From: Uliginosibacterium sp. 31-16
GTDB taxonomy: Bacteria > Pseudomonadota > Gammaproteobacteria > Burkholderiales > Rhodocyclaceae
Assembly: GCF_030730865.1 (NCBI RefSeq)
Contig: NZ_JAVALZ010000002.1
Span: 744,001-808,000, forward strand
DNA: 64,000 nt
Direction of reading: 5' to 3'
Shown here: one piece after another, positions 17,727-26,373 of the stretch
Position numbering within the stretch: the first letter of the stretch is position 1
Layout of the letters: every line of letters begins with the position of its first letter
Program-made: the position numbers and the translations under genes
The notes under the pieces: generated by a model
What the model was told of the DNA's origin: nothing
The model's database searches: none
The model's input: only the letters and a program-made list of their open reading frames with translations

Positions 17727-19367
17727 ATGAACACTCCCGCCCCTTCTCACGACAAGCGTTTCTCCATTTCCTGGCTGATGGAGCATTTGTTGCGCCTGCG
17801 TCTGCTGATCGCGCTCGCCGTTGCTTTCGGCCTGGCAGTGCCGGCCCTCATCATTGCCCATAATGAAGGGGCTGCCGTCCGGCAAGACAGCTTCAAACAA
17901 CTGCAGGCGGATCTGCAACAGCTCACCGAAGTGAGCGCCGAAGCGCTGCGGGAGTCCCTGTGGCAACTCTACCCGGAGTTTGGCGACTCGGTCGCCCAGG
18001 CCGTGTTTCGCGACCCCCGCATCCGCGTCCTGAGCGTACGGAACATCCGCAGCCCGCAGCCATTTCTGGAATACCGGCGCCCGCTCATGGAGGGAGAGTC
18101 GGTCATGCGCATGCAGCGTGAGGTGCGCTACAAGGATCAGGTCATCGGCAGCGTCGATATCTACATGTCCACCGCGCAGGCCGCACAACGCGCCGAAGCG
18201 GCTAGGCAGCAGATCCTGACCCGTACCCTGATCGGTCTGACGCTCTCGCTGCTGCTGATCTTTCTGGTCATGCACTGGCAACTGGTGCGCCCGATCGAGT
18301 ACCTGAAGAGCATGTCAGTGCGGCTGGCGGGCAAGGATCTGAGTGAGCCGATCCAGCTCCCCCGTCGCGATGAACTGGGAGAGCTGGCACGGAGCCTGGA
18401 AGCCACCCGGGTATCTCTGGCCCAGGCCTTTACCGACCTGGAGGAGAAGAACCGCGAAGTGGAAGAGTACGCAGAGGATCTGGAACTGCGCGTAGCTGAA
18501 CGCACGAACGAACTGGTCGCCAGCAATGCGCGCCTGTCCGAAGTCATCGACAGCCTGCAGCGCGCCCAGCACGACCTGATCGAAGCGGACCGGCTGGCCT
18601 CGCTTGGGCGCATGGTGGCCGGCATCGCTCACGAACTGAATACCCCGCTGGGCTCCAGCCTCACCGTCATGTCCACCCTGCTCGACCACCATCGCACGAT
18701 CAGTGCTGCCATGGAACAGAGCAGTCTGCGGCGTTCGCAGTTTGACGAGTTCGTCGCCGGCATTGGCGAAGGTCTGGACATCATGCAACGCAACGTGATG
18801 CGTGCCGCCGAAATGGTGAACAAGTTCCGCCAGGTAGCGGTCGATCAAACCAGCGAGCAGCGTCGCAGCTTTGATCTCCAGGGCTTCATCGAAGAAGTGC
18901 AATTGGCACTGAGCCCGAACTTCAAGCATGCAAGCATCCAGTTGCACACGGAAACAGCCGAAAACATCGAGCTGGACAGCTATCCCGGTCCGCTCGGGCA
19001 GGTGCTGGCCAACCTCCAGCTGAACGCCCTCACCCATGCTTTTGAAGGACGCGACAGCGGCAACATCTGGCTCAAGGCCGAGGCGCTGCCGCCCGGTCGG
19101 GCCCGACTGACGGTGCGCGACGATGGTGTCGGCATGAGCAGTGCGGTGCGCGAACACATCTTCGACCCCTTCTTCACCACCCGCCTGGGACGCGGAGGAT
19201 CGGGCCTGGGCCTGGCCATCGTCTACAACATCGTCACCGGCATCCTGGGTGGTCGTGTCGTCGTGCACAGCACGCCAGGTGAAGGATCGGAATTCATCAT
19301 CGAAATCCCGCTGTGCGCACCGGCCAACAGCACCCGGAAAGAAGGCAGCAACATCGGCTTCGGCTAG
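17727..19367 (+). CDS. Membrane sensor histidine kinase
   Basis: Two-component sensor of 546 residues. Helix 1 (about 22-44), a periplasmic domain of about 120 residues, helix 2 (about 165-186), HAMP (about 187-235), then a coiled coil. The H-box GIAHELNTPLG carries H302. The ATPase domain has the N-box LNALTHAFE (N433), G1 RDDGVGM, F-box FDPFFTT and G2 GGSGLGLAI, all intact. No response regulator adjoins, so it must act on one elsewhere. It probably works with the preceding binding protein. The start is uncertain: ATG 17691 and TTG 17685 are in frame upstream. Confidence 0.88.
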   Translation: MNTPAPSHDKRFSISWLMEHLLRLRLLIALAVAFGLAVPALIIAHNEGAAVRQDSFKQLQADLQQLTEVSAEALRESLWQLYPEFGDSVAQAVFRDPRIRVLSVRNIRSPQPFLEYRRPLMEGESVMRMQREVRYKDQVIGSVDIYMSTAQAAQRAEAARQQILTRTLIGLTLSLLLIFLVMHWQLVRPIEYLKSMSVRLAGKDLSEPIQLPRRDELGELARSLEATRVSLAQAFTDLEEKNREVEEYAEDLELRVAERTNELVASNARLSEVIDSLQRAQHDLIEADRLASLGRMVAGIAHELNTPLGSSLTVMSTLLDHHRTISAAMEQSSLRRSQFDEFVAGIGEGLDIMQRNVMRAAEMVNKFRQVAVDQTSEQRRSFDLQGFIEEVQLALSPNFKHASIQLHTETAENIELDSYPGPLGQVLANLQLNALTHAFEGRDSGNIWLKAEALPPGRARLTVRDDGVGMSSAVREHIFDPFFTTRLGRGGSGLGLAIVYNIVTGILGGRVVVHSTPGEGSEFIIEIPLCAPANSTRKEGSNIGFG

Positions 19368-19459
19368 GGGCTGTTGACCAATCGCTCGCGGGCCTGATCA
19401 TTCAGATCCGGCAGACGTCCGGCCATCACACCCCGGCCACGTCGCGGTGCACTCCGTGC

Positions 19460-19488
19460 TTGGGCAAGTCCCGCACAGGCGGTACAAT
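19460..19488 (+). promoter_or_regulatory. Sigma-70 promoter of tRNA-Arg
   Basis: TTGGGC (19460-19465) and TACAAT (19483-19488) are spaced by 17 bases and lie 12 bases before the tRNA. Confidence 0.75.
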
Positions 19489-19500
19489 GCGCGCCGTTCT

Positions 19501-19575
19501 GCCTCCATAGTTGAATGGATACAACAGCCCCCTCCTAAGGGGCAGGTACAGGTTCGATTCCTGTTGGGGGTACCA
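19501..19575 (+). tRNA. tRNA-Arg (anticodon CCT)
   Basis: The acceptor GCCTCCA pairs with TGGGGGT near the 3' end, followed by A and an encoded CCA. The anticodon loop CTCCTAA gives CCT, flanked by the stem CCCC/GGGG. The T-arm CAGGTTCGATTCCTG is intact. Length is 75 nt. The acceptor contains a U-G and a terminal G-U pair. It has its own promoter and a downstream hairpin. Confidence 0.95.
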
Positions 19576-19582
19576 AAACGCC

Positions 19583-19605
19583 AAGGCCCGCACAACGCGG
19601 GCCTT
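19583..19605 (+). terminator. Hairpin terminator after tRNA-Arg
   Basis: AAGGCCCGC and GCGGGCCTT pair around ACAAC, 8 bases past the tRNA. The T-run after it is poor (GTCATTTC), so termination may be partial. Confidence 0.65.
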
Positions 19606-19630
19606 GTCATTTCAAAACAGGCATGCCTGC

Positions 19631-19745
19631 ACAGCCGCATCTGGCAAGACTCTTCAGCATGCATGCCCGTACCGCCGCACGCAGCAATCCACGGCAAGCC
19701 CCCATCCCGAAGATCCACGCTGCAAGCGGCTCTTCAGCATGGGCA
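19631..19745. repeat. REP-like repeat cluster
   Basis: The forward copy is CAGCCGCATCTGGCAAGACT then CTTCAGCATGC (19631-19662). A further copy in inverted orientation, GAAGATCCACGCTGCAAGCG then GCTCTTCAGC (19712-19738), lies about 50 bases on. GCATGCC motifs flank both. It lies between convergent tRNA-Arg and the chemoreceptor gene. Confidence 0.6.
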
Positions 19746-19800
19746 TGAAAAAGCCCCGCGCGCGGCGAGGCTTGTCGGAATGGATGAACGCCGAGTCAGG

Positions 19801-21414
19801 TCAGACTTTGTACACCGCCAGGGCGTCAGCAATCTCCTGGCTCATCGCAGCGATGTGATCGACCGCGTCGGCCGAGGCGCTGGCCGCAACCGAATTGCGT
19901 TCGGTCATCTGGGCGATCTGTTCGATCTGCTGGGCGATGGTGGTGCTGGCACTGCTCTGCTCGCGCACTGCTTCAGTGATTTCAGCAACGACACTCACCA
20001 CTGCGCCAGAGCCGGACTGGATGCCATCAATTGACTCACCGGCGCGCCGGGCGTTATCCACTCCTGCATCGACCTCCCGCACCGCCACGCTCATGCTGTC
20101 GACGGCCAGACGGGCACGCTCCTGCATGCGCCCGAGCAACGTGGTGATCTCCTGCGTGGATTTGGCGGTGCGCTCGGCAAGCTTGCGCACTTCATCTGCC
20201 ACGACGGCAAAACCGCGGCCCTGCTCGCCAGCCCGCGCAGCTTCGATGGCGGCGTTCAGGGCCAGCAGGTTGGTCTGATCGGCAATCTCGCGAATGATGT
20301 TGGCCACCGAGGAAATGCTGTCGCTATCGCTGCGCAAGGCGTCAATGCGCTCGGCTGCTTCGCGCACGGTGCCGGAAATAGTCTGGATGCCGCTGACCGT
20401 GGCCAGGATGACCTCGGAGCCACGACTGGCGTTATCGCGTGAAACCAGGGTGTGGTGGCTGGCTTCCTCGGCTTGATTGGCAACGACCGAGATGCTCACG
20501 GTCAGCTCTTCGATGGCGGCAGCCATGTGGGTCGAGGCTTCGCTTTGACTGCGTGAGTTGTCGGCAATCTGGTGGGCATTAGCTTCGGCTTCGCTGGTGA
20601 TGGCCTGCATGCGCCCGGTGGCTTGCTGGATCTCGGCAAAGCTGCTGCGCAGGCGTGCCAGCAAGGCGTTGTAGGCATTCAGGGTGCGGCCAATTTCATC
20701 CTGGCTATGCACCGGAATGCTGTCACGGAAATCGAGTTGCTCAGCCGTCCTGGCAATGGCGCCCTGCATGGCGGCCAGCGGACGGGCAATGGAGCGACCG
20801 ACAAAAACCCCCTGCAATGCAATCAGGCCCAGACCGATCACGGCGGCCACCAGAATCAGGCTGATGGTGGCGTGATAAGCCTTGTCAGACTGCTCGCCGG
20901 CCGCATTGGCTTCGGCAGTCTTGAATTGCATGAGCTTGTCGAAGGAACCGCTGAGTTTCTGATGCAGGGGACCGACCTGACTCTGCATGATACCGATGGC
21001 CATTTCAGCCTCGCCCGCCTGGGACAGGTTGGCGATCTGGGTCATCTTTGACAGATACTGGGCCATGCTCATCTTGAGTTCGTCCAGCACCTGCTTTTCA
21101 GCTTCATCACTGGTCTTTTCGGAGTACAGATTGATCTGCCGGATGATGTCTTCGAGCAGTTCGTTGATCCGCTTGGTCAGCGCGCCGGCCTTGGCGCTGT
21201 CGCTAGTGGTTGCGAGCTCAAAAGCCGTGGCATTCATGCCAAGGTACATGGCACGCACCTCACTGGCAGCGAGCACAGCCGGCAAGGTATTGTCGGTAAT
21301 GTTGTCGACGCTGGCGGACACCCGTTGCAGTCCGAACAATGCCATTCCAAAGACTACGGCACTGGTCAGCATGGAAAGGACCACCATCAGGGCTATCTTG
21401 CGTGCGATGCTCAT
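19801..21414 (-). CDS. Methyl-accepting chemotaxis protein
   Basis: Chemoreceptor of 537 residues. Helix 1 (about 8-30) and helix 2 (about 188-211) enclose a periplasmic domain of about 155 residues with a four-helix-bundle look. HAMP follows, then the long signalling coiled coil. Its hairpin tip contains [20 protein letters not shown] and the conserved [17 protein letters not shown], where CheA and CheW bind. No CheR-tethering C-terminal pentapeptide is present; the end is DALAVYKV. It stands alone, with no che genes nearby. The ligand is unknown. Confidence 0.93.
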   Translation of the reverse strand: MSIARKIALMVVLSMLTSAVVFGMALFGLQRVSASVDNITDNTLPAVLAASEVRAMYLGMNATAFELATTSDSAKAGALTKRINELLEDIIRQINLYSEKTSDEAEKQVLDELKMSMAQYLSKMTQIANLSQAGEAEMAIGIMQSQVGPLHQKLSGSFDKLMQFKTAEANAAGEQSDKAYHATISLILVAAVIGLGLIALQGVFVGRSIARPLAAMQGAIARTAEQLDFRDSIPVHSQDEIGRTLNAYNALLARLRSSFAEIQQATGRMQAITSEAEANAHQIADNSRSQSEASTHMAAAIEELTVSISVVANQAEEASHHTLVSRDNASRGSEVILATVSGIQTISGTVREAAERIDALRSDSDSISSVANIIREIADQTNLLALNAAIEAARAGEQGRGFAVVADEVRKLAERTAKSTQEITTLLGRMQERARLAVDSMSVAVREVDAGVDNARRAGESIDGIQSGSGAVVSVVAEITEAVREQSSASTTIAQQIEQIAQMTERNSVAASASADAVDHIAAMSQEIADALAVYKV

Positions 21415-21532
21415 TCTCGGACTCCCGTACAGACGTGAACCGGCGTGAAGGATTCACACGCCAGCGTGATTAACTCTTTTACGGCAGGGGAGACGATCAG
21501 CTTGAGGGATGCAACGACCTCTCGTCGCACAA

Positions 21533-21566
21533 AAAAGGGGCGAAACCCGCAGGTTCCGCCCCTTTT
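21533..21566 (-). terminator. Terminator of the peroxiredoxin gene
   Basis: AAAAGGGGCG and CGCCCCTTTT form the base of a long hairpin extended by AACC/GGTT. It lies 17 bases beyond the peroxiredoxin stop, with a T-run on both strands. Confidence 0.88.
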
Positions 21567-21583
21567 GATGACTACAGCCCGGA

Positions 21584-22183
21584 TCAGAGCGCCTTGGCGT
21601 TCTCAGCCAGATACTTGGCCACACCTTCGGTAGAAGCATTCATGCCCTTGGCGCCCTTCTTCCAACCCGCCGGGCAGACTTCACCATGCTCTTCGGTGAA
21701 TTGCAGGGCGTCGATCACGCGAATCAGTTCGTCGATGTCACGCCCCAGCGGCAGGTTGTTGACGACCTGATGCTGCACCACGCCGCTCTTGTCGATCAGG
21801 AAGGTGCCGCGGAAAGCCACGCCGCCTTCGGATTCCACGTCGTAGGCCTTGGCAATTTCGTGCTTCACGTCAGCCACCAGCGTATAGCCAACCTGACCGA
21901 TGCCGCCCTTTTCCACCGGGGTATTCTTCCAGGCGAGGTGGGTGAATTGCGAGTCAATCGATACACCGATGACTTCAACGTTGCGCTTCTTGAATTCTTC
22001 GAGGCGGTGATCGAAAGCGATCAGCTCGGAGGGGCAGACGAAGGTGAAGTCCAGCGGGTAGAAGAACACCGCCACATACTTGCCCTTGTTCACCTGGGAC
22101 AGAGTGATGTCCTTGATCTCGTTGTTGCCCAGAACAGCGGTCGCGGTGAAATCAGGGGCTTGTTTGCCAACCAGAACGGCCAT
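21584..22183 (-). CDS. 2-Cys peroxiredoxin (AhpC/Prx1 type)
   Basis: Thiol peroxidase of 199 residues that reduces hydrogen and organic peroxides. The peroxidatic Cys is C50 in FYPLDFTFVCPSEL. The resolving Cys is near C170 in GEVCPAGW, giving a typical two-cysteine dimer enzyme. MAVLVGKQAPDF follows the AGAGAGGA ribosome site, so the frame's 12 upstream codons are not used. No AhpF-like reductase adjoins. The single gene is flanked by its own terminator. Confidence 0.93.
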   Translation of the reverse strand: MAVLVGKQAPDFTATAVLGNNEIKDITLSQVNKGKYVAVFFYPLDFTFVCPSELIAFDHRLEEFKKRNVEVIGVSIDSQFTHLAWKNTPVEKGGIGQVGYTLVADVKHEIAKAYDVESEGGVAFRGTFLIDKSGVVQHQVVNNLPLGRDIDELIRVIDALQFTEEHGEVCPAGWKKGAKGMNASTEGVAKYLAENAKAL

Positions 22184-22310
22184 GATGAATCCTCTCTCTT
22201 GATTGATGGTTCCCGGCATACCTGAGTAAACCGGAGGGGTTTGGGTGAGCGGATTATGGTAGCGACGCCCTTGAAGGTAAAGCCCGCAGCCGATTGTCTG
22301 TGCCTATTAC

Positions 22311-22601
22311 TCAGATAGTCGGGCGCTTTTCAAAGCCCTGCGCCCGCTCTGGAGTGTCTTCCACCAGAATTTCGTCCACACGGGCATCCGACGGGCCATA
22401 GCTGGCCCAGTGAACCAGCGCGGCCACGGCAGCCTGCGGTCCGCTGACCAGGGCTTCCACCTGCCCATCGCGCCGGTTGCGCACCCAGCCATCCAGCTTG
22501 AGTTTGCGTGCCTCCTGAAACATGAACCAGCGAAAGCCTACGCCTTGCACATGGCCACGGATCAAAAGGTGACGGCCCACATCATCATGCAGATCACTCA
22601 T
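22311..22601 (-). CDS. acyP: Acylphosphatase
   Basis: Small enzyme of 96 residues that hydrolyses carboxyl-phosphate bonds. The loop RGHVQGVGFRWF carries the phosphate-binding arginine, and the WVRNRRDGQVEALVSG strand carries the catalytic asparagine. Its ATG overlaps the stop of the upstream SulP gene (ATGA), so it is coupled to it. Why a phosphatase of this kind should be tied to an anion transporter is not clear. Confidence 0.93.
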   Translation of the reverse strand: MSDLHDDVGRHLLIRGHVQGVGFRWFMFQEARKLKLDGWVRNRRDGQVEALVSGPQAAVAALVHWASYGPSDARVDEILVEDTPERAQGFEKRPTI

Positions 22602-24229
22602 TCAGTTTCATCCTGGATTTCTCGCGCCCGATGCAGGGCCGCGTCAATATCGTCACATACATTGTGCACGCCAAGCTGAGCAATCAGGCCGGAACGGCGT
22701 ACAAGGGATTGAGGCTGAGCCCCCAGACCGCACAACACCAGAGTAGCCCCTTTCTTGATCAGCGCTTTTTGTAAGCCCTGCAGCCAGTCAATACCGGAAG
22801 TGTCTATATTGAGCACTTCGCGCAGGTTCAGCACCAGCACTTCGACCTCCAGTCGTGCAGGATCGATCTGTGCGTCCAGCTTGGCTACCGCACCGAAGAA
22901 CAGTGACCCTCGCAGGTCAAAAGCCAGCAGGCCGGGACGCAGTTTGACGCCAAGAACCTCGGCCGTCGTCAGGTCCTGCATGCGGTAGATGAAGAACAGA
23001 CTGGCCAGAACCATCCCGATTTCCACCGCGATGGTCAGGTCGAACAATACCGTCAGGAAAAACGTGGCAAGCAGAATAATGCGGTAATTCCACGAGAAGT
23101 GTTTCAGGCGCACAAACTCGTGCCACTCGCCCATGCGTACGGCCGTCACGATCACGATCGCGGCGAGTACAGGAATCGGCACCCATGCAGCCAGAGGGGC
23201 CGCCGCCAGCACGATGACCAGCAAGGTCAGCGCATGTACGATACCAGCCACCGGCGTACGCCCGCCGGCGCGCACATTGGTCGACGTGCGGGCGATCGCC
23301 CCCGTTGCTGCAATCCCGCCAAAAAAGGGAGATGCAATATTTGCCAGCCCCTGCGCCAGCAATTCCTGGTTCGGATCATGCCGGTCCTCAACCAGAGGAT
23401 CGGCAACCCGTGCTGACAACAAAGACTCAATGGCCCCCAGCAACGCAATCGTGATCGCCGGTGCCAGCAGGCTTCCCAGGCTACTGAGAGCCGGCAGGGG
23501 AAAGGCTATGGCTGGCAAGCCTTGAGGAATTCCATTGAAACGGCTGCCGATGGTCTCCACCGGCAATTCCAGCAGCACGCTCAGCACAGTTCCCAGCAGC
23601 AGGGCCATCAACAGCGCCGGCACCGCCCCCGCGCGCGGACAACGTCGCACCAATGCATCCCAGCCATATTTCAAAACTACCGTCCCTGCCCCCAGTCCTG
23701 CAGCATAGGGATTGATCGTCGACACCAGCCCGGCCAAAACCTGCATGCGCGCAAAGAATTCGGCCGGTAAAGCGCCGCCGCCCATACCGAAGAAGTCCTT
23801 GATCTGCGAGAGCATCAGCACCACACCAATACCATTGGTGAAGCCGATCACGACCGAAATCGGAATGAAACGGATCAGGTTGCCCATGCGCGTAAGCCCC
23901 ATGACCAGCAGCATGATGCCGGCCATGAAAGTTGCCGCAAGCATGTTGCTGATGCCGTGCGCTGCCACGATGCCGTACAGGATGGGGATGAAGGCGCCGG
24001 TGGGGCCACCGATCTGCACCAGCGAACCGCCAAAAGCCGAAATGATGAAACCGGCAATGATCGCCGTCCAGATACCCGCCGAGGGGCTGACTCCACTGGC
24101 GATTGCAAAGGCCATGGCAAGCGGCAGGGCCAACACGCCGACGGTCACTCCCGCCGAAAGATCGCGAAAAAAGATGCTCCGGGAATAGCCCCTGAGCGCA
24201 TCCTGAAGCTTGGGATGAAACTGCAGCAC
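22598..24229 (-). CDS. SulP family anion transporter with STAS domain (copy 1)
   Basis: Inner-membrane carrier of 543 residues for sulfate, bicarbonate or another small anion, driven by H+ or Na+. About ten or more hydrophobic segments fill residues 20-420, with the conserved QIGGPTGAFIPI motif. The C-terminal STAS domain (about 435-540) contains VLNIDTSGIDWLQG. It opens MLQFHPKLQDAL. Tandem paralogue of the upstream gene, which ends about 107 bases away on the same strand. The substrate cannot be read from sequence. Confidence 0.9.
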   Translation of the reverse strand: MLQFHPKLQDALRGYSRSIFFRDLSAGVTVGVLALPLAMAFAIASGVSPSAGIWTAIIAGFIISAFGGSLVQIGGPTGAFIPILYGIVAAHGISNMLAATFMAGIMLLVMGLTRMGNLIRFIPISVVIGFTNGIGVVLMLSQIKDFFGMGGGALPAEFFARMQVLAGLVSTINPYAAGLGAGTVVLKYGWDALVRRCPRAGAVPALLMALLLGTVLSVLLELPVETIGSRFNGIPQGLPAIAFPLPALSSLGSLLAPAITIALLGAIESLLSARVADPLVEDRHDPNQELLAQGLANIASPFFGGIAATGAIARTSTNVRAGGRTPVAGIVHALTLLVIVLAAAPLAAWVPIPVLAAIVIVTAVRMGEWHEFVRLKHFSWNYRIILLATFFLTVLFDLTIAVEIGMVLASLFFIYRMQDLTTAEVLGVKLRPGLLAFDLRGSLFFGAVAKLDAQIDPARLEVEVLVLNLREVLNIDTSGIDWLQGLQKALIKKGATLVLCGLGAQPQSLVRRSGLIAQLGVHNVCDDIDAALHRAREIQDETE

Positions 24230-24335
24230 CGTTACCTCCCGTCAAAAACCGCCCGTTCACAATAGCCGGCACGCCAGCTTCAGACTGTTCTGGTAGACCA
24301 GAGTGCGAATCCCTTGGTAATGCGGCTGTCAGCCC

Positions 24336-25976
24336 CTAGTCGAATTCATCCTGAATCTCGCGGCTGCGTACCAATGCCGCATGCAGGCTGGAGCACACGT
24401 TGTGGAGGCCCACGACGGCCAGCAATCCCGAGCGGGACAGATAGTCCTGCACATGCTCGGTCAGCCCGCACAGAACCAGCTCCCCTTCCTTTTTCGCCAG
24501 CGAGCGATGCACGCCATGCAGCCAGCCGGCACCGGTTGCGTCGATGTTGATGACCTCGCTCATGTCAAACACCAGCACCCCTGCATCTCCCTGGGTCTGA
24601 GCAATTTGCTCGTCAAGCTTGGCCACCGAACCAAAAAACAGGGTACCGCGCACGGTATAGACCGCCACCCCGTTATGCGCTTTCAGATCAACGCGTTCAA
24701 CTCCGGTCAGATCCTGCATGCGCTGGATGAAGAAAAGACAAGCCAGCAACAGGCCCATTTCCACTGCCACCGTCAGATCAAACAACACGGTCAGCAGGAA
24801 GGTGGAAATCAGGATCAGCGCGTAATGCCAGGGGAAGCTGCGCAGACGGGTAAACTCGTGCCATTCGCCCATGTGGATCGCCGTCACCACCACGATCGCG
24901 GCCAGCACGGGAATCGGCACCCAGGATGCCAGTGGCGCTGCCACCAGCACGATCAACAGCAGCGTGAGCGAATGCACCATGCCAGCCACTGGCGTGCGCC
25001 CCCCGGCTTTCACGTTGGTCGATGTGCGCGCAATCGCCCCGGTTGCCGCAATGCCGCCAAAAAATGGCACAACCATGTTGGAAACACCTTGCGCCAGCAG
25101 CTCCTGATTCGGATCGTGCTTATCCTCGATTTGCGGGTCGACCACCCGCGCCGAAAGCAAGGACTCGATCGCGCCGAGCAGCGCAATGGTCACGGCAGGC
25201 ATCAGCAGCTTGCTGATCGCATGCAGGTCCGGCACCGGAAACTGAAGCGCCGGCAGCCCCTGCGGAATCCCATTGAAGCGACTGCCGATGGTTTCCACCG
25301 GCAGATTCAGCAGCACACCTGCCAGCGTCCCGATGATCAGCCCCGCCAGTTGCGCCGGTACCTTGCCGAGCCACCGCACACGCTCGGCGATACGAGCCCA
25401 GCCGAATATCAGGATCAGGGTACCCAGCGCCAGAACCGTGGCATGCAGATTGAATGTCGGAGCCAGCTGCCACAAAGCCTTCATGCGCGGGAAAAAATCC
25501 GCTGGTAACGCCTCGCCCCCCAATCCGAAGAAATCCTTGATCTGCGAAAGCGCCAGCACCACGCCGATGCCATTGGTGAAACCGATCACCACCGAGATCG
25601 GGATGAAGCGGATCAGATTCCCCAGCCGCAGCATTCCCATCAGCAACAGAATGATGCCCGCCATGAAAGTGGCCGCCAGCATGTTGTTGAGCCCGTAGGC
25701 CACCACGATGCCATACAGGATGGGGATGAAAGCACCGGTCGGACCACCGATCTGTACCCGCGAACCTCCCAGAACAGAGACCAGGAAACCGGCGATGATA
25801 GCCGTCCAGATCCCGGCCGAGGGGCTGGCGCCACTGGCTATTGCGAACGCCATCGACAGCGGCAGAGCCAGCACCCCGACCGTGATGCCCGCGGAAAAAT
25901 CGGCAAAGAAGCGGCCTCTGGAATAGCCCTTGAGCGAATCCTGAAGCTTGGTATGAAAGCGGTGAAACGATGCCAC
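24336..25976 (-). CDS. SulP family anion transporter with STAS domain (copy 2)
   Basis: 546-residue paralogue of the downstream SulP gene, colinear throughout (QIGGPTGAFIPILYGIV, VINIDATGAGWLHG). I place the start at GTG 25976: GAGGAGG lies 6 bases upstream inside the longer frame, which opens with TTG at 25994. The protein then begins VASFHRFHTKLQDSLKGYS, matching copy 1. Hydrophobic carrier domain to about residue 430, then STAS. The tandem pair suggests either divided affinity or a different substrate. Confidence 0.9.
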   Translation of the reverse strand: MASFHRFHTKLQDSLKGYSRGRFFADFSAGITVGVLALPLSMAFAIASGASPSAGIWTAIIAGFLVSVLGGSRVQIGGPTGAFIPILYGIVVAYGLNNMLAATFMAGIILLLMGMLRLGNLIRFIPISVVIGFTNGIGVVLALSQIKDFFGLGGEALPADFFPRMKALWQLAPTFNLHATVLALGTLILIFGWARIAERVRWLGKVPAQLAGLIIGTLAGVLLNLPVETIGSRFNGIPQGLPALQFPVPDLHAISKLLMPAVTIALLGAIESLLSARVVDPQIEDKHDPNQELLAQGVSNMVVPFFGGIAATGAIARTSTNVKAGGRTPVAGMVHSLTLLLIVLVAAPLASWVPIPVLAAIVVVTAIHMGEWHEFTRLRSFPWHYALILISTFLLTVLFDLTVAVEMGLLLACLFFIQRMQDLTGVERVDLKAHNGVAVYTVRGTLFFGSVAKLDEQIAQTQGDAGVLVFDMSEVINIDATGAGWLHGVHRSLAKKEGELVLCGLTEHVQDYLSRSGLLAVVGLHNVCSSLHAALVRSREIQDEFD

Positions 25977-26100
25977 TGCAGACCTCCTCTTCAAACCTGA
26001 ACGCGCAACGCAGTCCGGGGAAAAGGAGATTCAGCGCGGATGAAGGTGGTGGGCGACGATCCAGAGCAGTGAGCGGGTCAGTGGCATCGTCGTGGCGTCC

Positions 26101-26373
26101 TTATTCGCCGAGCACCTTGTCTTCAGGTTTCTCGGCGCGTTCGGGCAAAGCCTCACGCAGCAGGTTGGCCGCCGCAATGAGCATCAGCAGCCCGCCCGCT
26201 ACCAGCAGCACCGCCGCTTCGACGACGCTGCCCGGCAGTTTCACCAGCAAGGCCTCGCCATTGGCCAGAAACATGGCCCCGGCAGCAAACAGCAGCATGC
26301 CGAAAAGATCCAGCCCCAGCCACGCAAACATGCGTGGTGTAAGCTGGATGCGTTTGCGGCCGTTGGGCAACAT
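26101..26373 (-). CDS. Small two-helix membrane protein
   Basis: About 90 residues, family not recognised. Two hydrophobic helices (about 18-38 and 52-72) are separated by a short loop, and the C-terminal tail is charged (LPERAEKPEDKVLGE). It starts at ATG 26373, which shares a base with the metG stop (TGATG); GTG 26376 is an alternative. It is thus coupled to metG and is the last gene of that unit. Confidence 0.7.
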   Translation of the reverse strand: MLPNGRKRIQLTPRMFAWLGLDLFGMLLFAAGAMFLANGEALLVKLPGSVVEAAVLLVAGGLLMLIAAANLLREALPERAEKPEDKVLGE

